Shown here: piece after piece, positions 8,506-16,089 of the stretch | How positions within the stretch are numbered: position 1 is the stretch's first letter | Layout: the number at the start of each line of letters is the position of its first letter | Assembly (NCBI RefSeq): GCF_965218685.1 | Contig: NZ_OZ244657.1 | Coordinates: 3,162,001-3,226,000 of the forward strand | From: Thalassobius sp965218685 | GTDB taxonomy: Bacteria > Pseudomonadota > Alphaproteobacteria > Rhodobacterales > Rhodobacteraceae | Reading direction: 5' to 3' | DNA length: 64,000 bases | Made by a program: the position numbers and the translations under genes | Notes under the pieces: model-generated | What the model was told of the DNA's origin: nothing | Database searches by the model: none | Seen by the model: the letters and a program-made list of their open reading frames with translations, nothing else

Positions 8506-8721
8506 TTACAAAGGCATGTTGTCGAAGCGGTCTTCCATTTCTTCGTCGATCGCCTGGTTGTCCAACTCGCGCAGACGGGCCGGAATAGTGACGCCCTGCG
8601 AGCGCATCTTTTCCACCGTTTTGTGAAGCTCGGCTTGGATTTCATGACGGGTTTCGTCCGTCGCTTCGGCGATCTCGGATTCCAGTTGCGAAATCAGGTC
8701 CATGAATTTTTTTTCTGGCAT
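8506..8721 (-). CDS. conserved small acidic helical protein, unknown
   Basis: A 71-residue protein starting MPEKKFMDLISQLESEIAEA, strongly charged and predicted all-helical, ending DEEMEDRFDNMPL. A strong ribosome binding site (GGAGAGGAG) precedes the ATG. No family is recognised. It lies in the same direction as the DksA-like gene, 25 bases downstream of its stop, so the two are probably cotranscribed. Confidence 0.7.
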   Translation of the reverse strand: MPEKKFMDLISQLESEIAEATDETRHEIQAELHKTVEKMRSQGVTIPARLRELDNQAIDEEMEDRFDNMPL

Positions 8722-8746
8722 TTGTCTCTCCTCTCCTTTTGCTGCC

Positions 8747-9064
8747 TTAGGCGGCGCATTTTCGACATAGAGGTGTGGCTGGAAGCACGCTCAACCGCTC
8801 CGACGAAATCTCCTCGCCGCATTTTGCGCAGAATCCATATTCTCCGTCACGGATTCGTTGCAGCGCTGCCTGGATTCCCCGGATTTCGGCCTGACCGGCC
8901 TGGCCCAGAGATTCCAATACCTCATCCCCTTCCCTTTCAACCGCGGATTCCTCCCAATCTTTGGAATGCGGGGCGTCCAGTTCAGCTTCGATGGCATGCA
9001 GGCGGCTGTCCAGTTCAGACAGTCTTTTGAGCAGGGTGGCTTTGTAATGTGCCAAATCTTTCAT
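8747..9064 (-). CDS. TraR/DksA-family zinc-finger protein
   Basis: A 105-residue protein with a coiled-coil N-terminal half (MKDLAHYKATLLKRLSELDS onward) and a C-terminal C4 zinc finger formed by Cys79, Cys82, Cys100 and Cys103 (GFCAKCGEE and PLCRKC). DksA-type proteins bind in the RNA polymerase secondary channel and tune promoter opening with ppGpp; short members like this often act on particular stress regulons. AGGAGG seven bases upstream fixes the start at 9064. It is divergent from the sulfur operon at 9223, sharing a 158-base control region. Confidence 0.88.
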   Translation of the reverse strand: MKDLAHYKATLLKRLSELDSRLHAIEAELDAPHSKDWEESAVEREGDEVLESLGQAGQAEIRGIQAALQRIRDGEYGFCAKCGEEISSERLSVLPATPLCRKCAA

Positions 9065-9222
9065 CGCGCTTCCTCCTAATGGCGCCGCAATTTCGCACAT
9101 TCCCTGTGCAAAAACATTGACCCAAATCAACCCTGCCTCACCATCGCAAACAAACCGTAAATTGAGGCCTTGCAACATATGCGCAAAATTATATATGATG
9201 GATGAAACGGAGGGACCCCCTT

Positions 9223-10086
9223 ATGAAACCTGAAGTAACCGCATTTTTCGACGACGCCACCAACACCATCTCTTACGTGGTGCGTGACCCCGCTGGCAGC
9301 TCTTGCGCCATCATCGATTCGGTTCTGGATTTCGACTATTCGTCGGGCCGCACCGATACCAAGTCGGCAGACGCCGTGATCAAGTTCGTGCTGGACAATG
9401 ATCTGAAGGTGGAATGGCTGCTGGAAAGCCACGTACACGCCGATCACCTGTCCGCCGCCCCCTATATCCAGGAACGCGTAGGCGGCAAGATCGGCATCGG
9501 CGACCGCATCAAGATCGTGCAGGACACCTTTGGCAAAGTCTTCAACGAAGGCACCGAGTTTCAGCGCGACGGCAGCCAGTTCGACAAGCTGTTCCAAGAG
9601 GGCGACAGCTTTCACATCGGTCAGCTGCGCGGCGATGTGCTGCATACCCCCGGACACACGCCGGCTTGCCTGACCTATGTGATCGGTGATGCGGCTTTCG
9701 TGGGCGACACGCTGTTCATGCCCGACTTTGGCACCGCGCGTTGCGATTTCCCCGGTGGTTCGGCAGAAACGCTTTATGCCTCGATCCAGAAAATCCTGTC
9801 TCTGCCGGATGAGACCCGCATCTTCGTGGGCCACGACTATAAGGCACCGGGCCGGGATGAGTATGCATGGGAAACCACCGTGGCCGAGCAAAAGGCCGCC
9901 AATATTCACGTGGCCAGCGACAAGGATCGCGACGATTTCGTCCGCATGCGGACCGAGCGGGACGCCAGCCTGGACATGCCCAAGCTGATCATCCCCTCGT
10001 TGCAGGTCAACATGCGCGCCGGCCAGATGCCCGAGCCCGATGAAAAGGGTGACGTGTTCCTTAAGGTGCCCGTCAACAAACTGTAA
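9223..10086 (+). CDS. MBL-fold persulfide dioxygenase-like protein (Blh/ETHE1 group)
   Basis: A 287-residue metallo-beta-lactamase-fold protein. Metal ligands visible are His70, His72, Asp74, His75 (SHVHADHLS), His145 (TPGHTP), Asp162 (VGDTLF) and His204 (VGHDY). Blh and ETHE1-type enzymes oxidise glutathione persulfide to sulfite, detoxifying sulfide-derived sulfane sulfur. Unlike canonical Blh there is no N-terminal DUF442 domain; a free-standing DUF442 protein is encoded at the end of the same operon. GGAGGG places the start at 9223 instead of an ATG at 9202. Cotranscription with the YeeE genes supports a sulfur-stress role. Confidence 0.85.
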   Translation: MKPEVTAFFDDATNTISYVVRDPAGSSCAIIDSVLDFDYSSGRTDTKSADAVIKFVLDNDLKVEWLLESHVHADHLSAAPYIQERVGGKIGIGDRIKIVQDTFGKVFNEGTEFQRDGSQFDKLFQEGDSFHIGQLRGDVLHTPGHTPACLTYVIGDAAFVGDTLFMPDFGTARCDFPGGSAETLYASIQKILSLPDETRIFVGHDYKAPGRDEYAWETTVAEQKAANIHVASDKDRDDFVRMRTERDASLDMPKLIIPSLQVNMRAGQMPEPDEKGDVFLKVPVNKL

Positions 10087-10175
10087 AAGCTGGGAAAACC
10101 AGCGTCCCCCGGGACCCGCGCGAACGGGTGCCGGGGTCATTCATTGACATCTCATCATTCAGGGAAGGAAACGCG

Positions 10176-10613
10176 ATGATGAACTCTATCCCGGTCGATT
10201 GGATCTGGGGCCTGATCGGCGGCTTGCTGATCGGCACAGGTGGCGCCGTTTATCTGCTGGCCAATGGCCGCATCATGGGCGCAAGCGGCATTCTGGGCGG
10301 CCTGGTGGACCGCAGCGGTTGGAACTCGTGGACCGAGCGCGCCGTGTTCCTGCTGGGCGTCTTCTTGCTGCCGATCCCGCTCTACCCTGTCTATCGCGAG
10401 GTCGACACCCATATCACCGACAACTGGATCGTGATCATCGCCGCCGGCCTTCTGGTCGGCGTCGGGACGCGCTTGGCCAATGGCTGTACCTCGGGGCACG
10501 GGGTTTGCGGCATCTCGCGCTTTTCGCTGCGGGGCATGGTTGCCACCGTGTTCTACATCATGGCTGGCGGTATCGCCGTGGTTATCTTCCGTCACATTCT
10601 GGGGATCGTCTGA
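10176..10613 (+). CDS. YeeE/YedE-family sulfur transporter, N-terminal half
   Basis: A 145-residue membrane protein with about four hydrophobic segments and the family signature NGCTSGHGVCGISRF near residue 110, whose Cys is thought to relay thiosulfate or sulfane sulfur across the membrane (TsuA/YeeE). It corresponds to half of a full-length YeeE. The other half is the next gene, joined by a TGATG stop-start overlap, as in PmpA/PmpB pairs of bigR operons. GGAAGGAAA precedes the ATG at 10176. The likely role is import or export of a sulfur anion for the neighbouring MBL enzyme. Confidence 0.85.
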   Translation: MMNSIPVDWIWGLIGGLLIGTGGAVYLLANGRIMGASGILGGLVDRSGWNSWTERAVFLLGVFLLPIPLYPVYREVDTHITDNWIVIIAAGLLVGVGTRLANGCTSGHGVCGISRFSLRGMVATVFYIMAGGIAVVIFRHILGIV

Positions 10614-11047
10614 TGCAACGTTTGATTTTTGCTTTCATCGCTGGCGGCTTGTTCGGAGCAGGCCTGTTCATCTCGGGCATGACGGACACCACCAAGGTAC
10701 AGGGTTGGCTGGATGTCTTTGGCAACTGGGACCCGACCCTGGCCTTCGTCATGGGCGGAGCGATCATCCCCATGGCTATCGCCTGGCTGTTTGTTCCGGG
10801 GCGTAAACCCCTGGTAGGCGGTGATTTTCCCACTCCGCCTGAACCCAAGATCGGCCGCAACCTAGTGCTGGGATCGGTTATGTTTGGCTTTGGCTGGGGT
10901 CTGGCTGGCCTGTGCCCCGGCCCCTCGATCGCCTCGCTGTCCTATGGCGGCGTCGGTCACTGGGTCTTTGTCGCCGCAATGATCGCGGGCATGATCATCG
11001 CCCCCGGCGTGCGCGTCAGACTGGACAGGGCTGTCCCGGCGGAATAA
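10613..11047 (+). CDS. YeeE/YedE-family sulfur transporter, C-terminal half
   Basis: A 144-residue membrane protein whose ATG overlaps the stop of the preceding half by one base. About four membrane segments are seen, with GLFISGMTDTTKVQGWLDVF and the signature GWGLAGLCPGPSIASL containing the conserved Cys. This is the PmpB-type partner (DUF6691) that would complete the transporter. Cotranslation with the first half suggests a one-to-one complex in the inner membrane. Confidence 0.85.
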   Translation: MQRLIFAFIAGGLFGAGLFISGMTDTTKVQGWLDVFGNWDPTLAFVMGGAIIPMAIAWLFVPGRKPLVGGDFPTPPEPKIGRNLVLGSVMFGFGWGLAGLCPGPSIASLSYGGVGHWVFVAAMIAGMIIAPGVRVRLDRAVPAE

Positions 11048-11056
11048 ATCGATCTC

Positions 11057-11470
11057 ATGGATATCCGTGAGATCACCCCCCGCTACTCTGTCAGCCCGCA
11101 GATTAACCCCGAAGATCTGGCCGCCATCAAGGCGGCCGGGTTTACCAAGGTGATCTGCAATCGGCCCGATGTTGAAATCCCACCCAGCCACCACGCCGAG
11201 GTGATGGCCCAAGCCGCACAGGCCGCCGGGTTGGAATTTTTCGTTCTCCCCCTGACACACCAGACCATGACCCCAGAGAATGTGGCCCTGCAGATGGAGG
11301 CCGCCGCAGCCTCGGACGGGCCGGTACTGGCCTATTGTGCCTCGGGGACCCGTTGCAGCGTGGTTTGGTCACTGGGTCACAAGGGCATACTGTCCGCAGA
11401 CGAGATTTTGGCAGCGACTGCACGGGCCGGTTATGATCTGTCTGGCCTGCGATCCGCCCTGGAATCCTGA
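11057..11470 (+). CDS. free-standing DUF442 (TIGR01244) sulfurtransferase/phosphatase-like protein
   Basis: A 137-residue cytosolic protein starting MDIREITPRYSVSPQI. Its catalytic loop CASGTRCS has Cys94 and Arg99, giving a rhodanese-like C-X4-R arrangement within a dual-specificity-phosphatase fold. In Blh proteins this domain is fused ahead of the MBL domain, where it is proposed to pass sulfane sulfur to the dioxygenase. Here it is the last gene of the same operon, nine bases after the transporter. A sulfurtransferase partner of the MBL enzyme is therefore the likely role. Confidence 0.85.
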   Translation: MDIREITPRYSVSPQINPEDLAAIKAAGFTKVICNRPDVEIPPSHHAEVMAQAAQAAGLEFFVLPLTHQTMTPENVALQMEAAAASDGPVLAYCASGTRCSVVWSLGHKGILSADEILAATARAGYDLSGLRSALES

Positions 11471-11473
11471 GGC

Positions 11474-12577
11474 CTACCCGCCCGCGTCTTTCCCTTCTTG
11501 ATGAAAGTCACCGGGCAGCGCGGGCGCTTTGGCCAAGGCGCCCGGGTCTGTCGGCAACCCCTCGCCCAGCCCCAGGTCACGCAAGATGTCGTCCGCTGTT
11601 TCGGGCACCGTCGCCTGTGGCGTTTCCGGCAGAAGGTTGGGCGCTGCGGGCGTAGCCTCAATCAGCCCGGGGTCGGCCAGATCCACCTGAGCCATCGCTT
11701 GCGCCTGTTCAGCCGGGCTACTGGCAGGCTTGCCACCCCCGGCGCCGAAACTCTTGATGCAAACGGCGCGTTGACCGGACAATTGCCCAAGCACGCCAAC
11801 CGCCACAGCTTTGCGTTCGCCCGCATGAAGGGTCACCTCGCTCAGCGCCCTGAGGGGCAAGGTCAGGACATCGCCGGGCTGCAATGCGCCAATCTCTCCT
11901 AACGGCATTTCCATCCGGTGAAGCACCACATCCAGTCGCGCGGGCGCGTCCATAACCTCGTTTCCCAGACTGTCGCGATCGGCATCTTCGGACGCATCTG
12001 TCGGATCAGGAGTTGGCTCGGGTGGTACGGGCAGCGCAAGGAACAAACGCCCCGTCCGGTCTCCACTGCCGATCGTCACCGACAAGGCAAAAGTATCGTA
12101 GGCGCCATCGGGCAGTTGCGCGGCCAGAAGGCTGGGATCACGGACCCACGCGCCGAAATGAAAGCCAGGCGCCGTATCGGTTTCATCCCGCGGTAGCAGC
12201 GCTTCGAACCCGCTTAGCGTACCGTCGATAAGTGGCAAGGCAACCGCGGCATCGGTGCTTGTGACCGCGCGTTCGGGGGCGGGTCTGTCCATCACGGAGC
12301 CAAGCGTTTGCACCTCGACCAAGGCCGAGACGAGATCCAGATCCAGGACCATCACGCCAGCGCCGTCGCCTTCCTGCTCCAGCCGAACAATAAGATCCGA
12401 GGGCTGAACCTGCGTCAGCACCCCGTCGCGGTCACGAACCCGGGAACTTGACTGCGCGATTTCCAACGTCAGGCCAAGCCCAAGATGCGCTGCGCGGTAC
12501 AAGGCCCGCTGCAACGCCGTTTCGGCCGTCATCACTGCATTATCCGGCACCCGTTGCGATGCGGACTTGAGCTGCAT
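11474..12577 (-). CDS. orphan FliM/FliN C-terminal (SPOA) domain protein
   Basis: A protein of about 367 residues. The region near residues 210-285 (DVVLHRMEMPLGEIGALQPG, then LPLRALSEVTLHAGERKAVA) is a SPOA domain as in FliM, FliN and type III secretion SctQ. The rest is low-complexity, Pro/Ala/Asp-rich and poorly conserved in pattern. AGGA before ATG 12577 favours that start over ATG 12598. No flagellar or secretion genes are nearby; it follows the sensor-kinase operon in the same direction after 104 bases. It may be a flagellar C-ring accessory protein, but that is inferred only from the domain. Confidence 0.7.
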   Translation of the reverse strand: MQLKSASQRVPDNAVMTAETALQRALYRAAHLGLGLTLEIAQSSSRVRDRDGVLTQVQPSDLIVRLEQEGDGAGVMVLDLDLVSALVEVQTLGSVMDRPAPERAVTSTDAAVALPLIDGTLSGFEALLPRDETDTAPGFHFGAWVRDPSLLAAQLPDGAYDTFALSVTIGSGDRTGRLFLALPVPPEPTPDPTDASEDADRDSLGNEVMDAPARLDVVLHRMEMPLGEIGALQPGDVLTLPLRALSEVTLHAGERKAVAVGVLGQLSGQRAVCIKSFGAGGGKPASSPAEQAQAMAQVDLADPGLIEATPAAPNLLPETPQATVPETADDILRDLGLGEGLPTDPGALAKAPALPGDFHQEGKDAGG

Positions 12578-12681
12578 GATATTCCTGATGTCTTTCATAA
12601 ATCGCCAAAATTCTGTCCGGAGATCGCATCTACTTAGACACCTAATCTGGCAAGGGTTACCAAAGGCTTACGCCCGGCAAA

Positions 12682-15369
12682 TTATTCTGCCGCCTTGGCG
12701 TTTTTCATTGGCAGGCTGACCCGAAAGGCAGCACCGCCCTGCCCCGGCAGATAGGTGATCGCCCCGCCCAGACGGATCATGATCTCGCGGCAGATGGCCA
12801 GTCCAAGGCCGGCCCCCCCGGCGCGCTTGTTGTCGCTGACACGACTGAATTTTTCAAAGATCAGCGCCTGTGCCTCGGACGGAATCCCCGAGCCGTTGTC
12901 GACGAAATCCACCACCAGATACCCATCACGATTTGCCACGCGAATTGCCAGCCTGGGGGCATCGGCGTCACAATATTTCTGGGCATTGGCAATCAGGTTG
13001 ATAAAGACCTGCGCCAGCCGGTCCAGATCGGATTCGATCGAGACATCCTCTAACACCTCGGCGCGGACCACCGTCAGCCCGTTGCCCTGCACACCTGTCG
13101 CATCCAGGGCCTGACTGATTACATCGCGCAACACCCCGCGCTGCAAGTTCAGGCTGACCTGTCCGTTCTCCAGCACTGACAGGTCCAGCAGGTCGTCCAG
13201 CAGACGGGTCAGTCGGATCGCCTCGGAATGAATGATTGTGGCATACTTGGTCAGATCTGCCTGGCTCAGCCCATCCGCATCGCGCAGGATTTCCGAGAAC
13301 GACCGGATCGAGGTCATCGGCGTGCGCAGCTCGTGGCTGATCTGGGACAGGAACGCGTCTTTTTGCACCGACAGCTGAGTCAGTTTTTCGTTCGCCGCGC
13401 GCAGCTGCCGGGCCGTGCGGGTTAGTTCGGCCGATTTGGCCTCCAGCTGGCTGGAATACTCCATCATCTGCGCGGTTTCATCGGCAACGGCCAGCAGATC
13501 CTCGACCGAGACCGTGGCCCGCCCCATGATCTGCCCCACCATTGCATGGGCTGTCGCCGCCCCGACCGAACCGGACAGCTCCCGCTCCAGGCGTTGCAGG
13601 AAATCGGGCGTCGGTTCGGGCAGGAACCCGGCAAGGCCCTGCTGGGCGGCCTCGTGATGGAAAAAGGCCTGCGCTTCCGAGGCACCAAGGATACGCTGCG
13701 CCATGATCAGCAGGTCCTCGGATTGTGCAACGCCCCCGGACCAGCCCTGCGGGTTGCCCGAATGTTGGAACACATTGACGAATTGAGCGCCCTGAAGACG
13801 CTCCAGCGGTTCAGGGAAGGTGACCATCGAGACGAAGACAAAGACCACTGTGTTGAATAGCAGCGACCACATGACCGAGTGCACCAGCGGGTCCAGCCCC
13901 CCAATGCCAAACAGTGCCTGCGGGCGCAGCCAAGCCATGCCCCAGGGCCCCTCGCTCAGCAAAGATGCCGTCATCACCGCATCCGCGCCAAAGCTGGGCA
14001 ACAAAGAGGTATAGAGCCAGAAAACAAAGCCCACGCCCAGACCGGCCAGCGCACCGACGCGTGTTGCGCCGCGCCAGAAAATCCCGCCCATCAGCGGCGG
14101 CAGGAACTGCGCGACCCCTGCGAACGAGATCAGGCCGATCGCGGCCAATGCCTCGCCCCCGCCCGAGAAGCGATAGTACAGATAGCCCAGCGCCAGAACG
14201 CCCGCGATGGACAAACGCCGCGCCAGCAGCACCACGTGACGCACATCGCCCGAGATCATCGCCCCGCCACCTGTAAACGACAGCCAGATCGGCATCACGA
14301 TATGGTTCGAAACCATGGTCGACAGCGCAATCGCGGCCACGATCACCATCGACGTGGCCGAGCTGAAGCCCCCCAGGAATGACAGCATCGCCAGCCCGTC
14401 GCGCCCCTGGCTTAGCGGGATGGTCAGCACAAACTGGTCGGGGTTCGATCCCGAGGGCAGCAGCTCCAGCCCCGTTACCGCGATGGGCACCACGAACAGG
14501 CTCATGGTCATCAGATAGGTCGGAAAGGCCCACGAGGCGGTACGCAGGTGGTTCTCGTTCTCGTTCTCGACCACAAGCACCTGGAACATCCGCGGCAGGG
14601 TCAGAAAGGCTGCGGCCGACAAAAAGATCAGTGCGGCCCAGCGGCCGTTATGTACCTGCCATTGGCCAATGTCGGAATTGTCGATCCGCGCGAAGGTTTC
14701 AGACACACCGCCCCCCACACCCCAGACCACGAACACCCCCACGGCCACCAGCGCAAAAAGCTTGACCACGGCCTCCATTGCGATGGCCATGACCACGCCG
14801 TGGTGACGTTCGTTCGCATCCAGATTCCGGGTGCCGAACAGCACCGTGAACAGCGCCAACCCCACGGCAACCCACAAGGCCGTGGCATCACTGTCACCCA
14901 GCTGAGCGACCGAAGGATCATATAAGGCAAAACTTGAAAAAGAGGAGGTAACAGATTGCAATTGCAGTGCAATATATGGCGTCGTGCCGATCACTGCGAC
15001 CACGGTGACAAAAACCGCCAGCGCGTTCGACTTGCCATAGCGCGAGGAAATCAGGTCGGCGATCGAGGTAATCCTTTGTGTTCTTCCGATCCGGACCAGC
15101 TTGCGCAGGCCCCACCACCAACCCATCATCACCAGCGTTGGACCAATATAGATGGTCAGATACTCCAGCCCCGAACGCGCCGCATAGCCAACGGCGCCAT
15201 AAAACGTCCAGGCGGTACAATAGATCGACAGCGACAAGGTGTAGATCATGGGCGAACGCAGCCAGCCGCTGCGGCCACGCTGTGCGGCTCGCTCGGCCAT
15301 GAAGGCCACCAGGAACAGCAGCGCCACATAGCCCAGACAGACAGCGATCAGCAGATTCAGCGCGCCCAT
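12682..15369 (-). CDS. SSS transporter-fused histidine kinase (CrbS-like)
   Basis: An 895-residue inner-membrane sensor. Residues 1 to about 500 form a sodium:solute symporter (SLC5) domain of about 13 membrane segments. A STAC-like linker and a coiled coil follow (about 520-660, ending RAANEKLTQLSVQKDAFLSQ). The HisKA H-box ISHELRTPM is near 670, and a HATPase domain carries NLIANAQKYCD, DNGSGIP and GAGLGLAI. CrbS and CbrA of this architecture sense small carboxylates or nutrients; CrbSR controls acetyl-CoA synthetase in Vibrio and Pseudomonas. A CheY-like receiver and a small membrane protein lie just upstream in the same operon, and acs is about 8 kb away, supporting an acetate or short-chain-carboxylate sensing role. 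Confidence 0.88.
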   Translation of the reverse strand: MGALNLLIAVCLGYVALLFLVAFMAERAAQRGRSGWLRSPMIYTLSLSIYCTAWTFYGAVGYAARSGLEYLTIYIGPTLVMMGWWWGLRKLVRIGRTQRITSIADLISSRYGKSNALAVFVTVVAVIGTTPYIALQLQSVTSSFSSFALYDPSVAQLGDSDATALWVAVGLALFTVLFGTRNLDANERHHGVVMAIAMEAVVKLFALVAVGVFVVWGVGGGVSETFARIDNSDIGQWQVHNGRWAALIFLSAAAFLTLPRMFQVLVVENENENHLRTASWAFPTYLMTMSLFVVPIAVTGLELLPSGSNPDQFVLTIPLSQGRDGLAMLSFLGGFSSATSMVIVAAIALSTMVSNHIVMPIWLSFTGGGAMISGDVRHVVLLARRLSIAGVLALGYLYYRFSGGGEALAAIGLISFAGVAQFLPPLMGGIFWRGATRVGALAGLGVGFVFWLYTSLLPSFGADAVMTASLLSEGPWGMAWLRPQALFGIGGLDPLVHSVMWSLLFNTVVFVFVSMVTFPEPLERLQGAQFVNVFQHSGNPQGWSGGVAQSEDLLIMAQRILGASEAQAFFHHEAAQQGLAGFLPEPTPDFLQRLERELSGSVGAATAHAMVGQIMGRATVSVEDLLAVADETAQMMEYSSQLEAKSAELTRTARQLRAANEKLTQLSVQKDAFLSQISHELRTPMTSIRSFSEILRDADGLSQADLTKYATIIHSEAIRLTRLLDDLLDLSVLENGQVSLNLQRGVLRDVISQALDATGVQGNGLTVVRAEVLEDVSIESDLDRLAQVFINLIANAQKYCDADAPRLAIRVANRDGYLVVDFVDNGSGIPSEAQALIFEKFSRVSDNKRAGGAGLGLAICREIMIRLGGAITYLPGQGGAAFRVSLPMKNAKAAE

Positions 15370-15378
15370 CGTGCCCCC

Positions 15379-15645
15379 TTACGATCCATCGCCTTGCTCG
15401 GCGTCGGAATCCGGGTCCAGCCAGCGAGTGACGGCCAGGGTGCACAGGACCAGCAGGATCCAGACACCGAAGATATACACGATTGCCCGCGAACTGGAGA
15501 TGCCGAACTCGCCCGGCGGGGCCCACAGAAGGGGCAGCCCCCACAGGATCGCCCCAACAAAGGGCATCAGCCGGGCCATGTCGCGCACGCGGCGCTGACG
15601 ATAGCCCTTGCGTTCCAGAAACAACGAGGGGCGCGACTTGGCCAT
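15379..15645 (-). CDS. small two-helix membrane protein in sensor operon
   Basis: An 88-residue protein starting MAKSRPSLFLERKGYRQRRV. It has a basic cytoplasmic N-terminus, two membrane helices (about 26-43 and 54-72) and an acidic tail DPDSDAEQGDGS. Its ATG overlaps the stop of the response regulator (TGATG), and its stop is nine bases before the kinase start, so it is translationally linked to both. Its position suggests an accessory subunit of the transporter-kinase; no family is recognised. Confidence 0.75.
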   Translation of the reverse strand: MAKSRPSLFLERKGYRQRRVRDMARLMPFVGAILWGLPLLWAPPGEFGISSSRAIVYIFGVWILLVLCTLAVTRWLDPDSDAEQGDGS

Positions 15646-16010
15646 CACGGCACCAGTTGGCGCACGACTTCCAGCACCTCGGCATTCGAGAAGGGCTTGG
15701 TCATGAAGTGGCTCGCCCCGATTTTCTCGGCCATCTCGCGATCCTTGCTTTGACCGCGTGCAGTCAGCATCAGCACAGGCAGATCGCGGGTGACCTCCTT
15801 GGCGCGCAGCTCGGTCAGAATCTCGTATCCGCTGGCACCAGGCAACATCACGTCCAGGATCAACAGGTCTGGGGACTTGGCCCAAACCACGTCCACAGCA
15901 TCATGCCCATTGGAATGCGTATCCACCTGCCAGCCATCGCGGGACAGGATGAAGCTGATGGCCTCGATAATGTTGGGCTCATCTTCGATCACAAGGACAT
16001 GTTTCCCCAT
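15645..16010 (-). CDS. single-domain response regulator (CheY-like)
   Basis: A 121-residue receiver with no output domain. Motifs are VLVIEDEPNI with the acidic pair, LLILDVMLPG with the phosphoacceptor Asp near 52, MLTA with the switch Thr, and FMTKPF with the conserved Lys. GGGGAGGATGC directly upstream fixes ATG 16010. It is the first partner of the CrbS-like kinase in the operon; without its own DNA-binding domain it must relay phosphate or bind another protein, unlike CrbR or CbrB. Confidence 0.88.
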   Translation of the reverse strand: MGKHVLVIEDEPNIIEAISFILSRDGWQVDTHSNGHDAVDVVWAKSPDLLILDVMLPGASGYEILTELRAKEVTRDLPVLMLTARGQSKDREMAEKIGASHFMTKPFSNAEVLEVVRQLVP

Positions 16011-16089
16011 GCATCCTCCCCTTAGTGCATATGGTGCCTGTCGGACTCTGCTTTTATCAACAAAGTCGGCGTCCGTGTCAAAACCATCC

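Noticed and set aside
9182..9203. CATAT-N12-ATATG as a SoxR/BigR operator upstream of the MBL gene
   Set aside because: It lacks the ATTC-N8-GAAT pattern and the inner positions do not pair; AT-rich sequence alone can give this match, so it is mentioned only as something to test.
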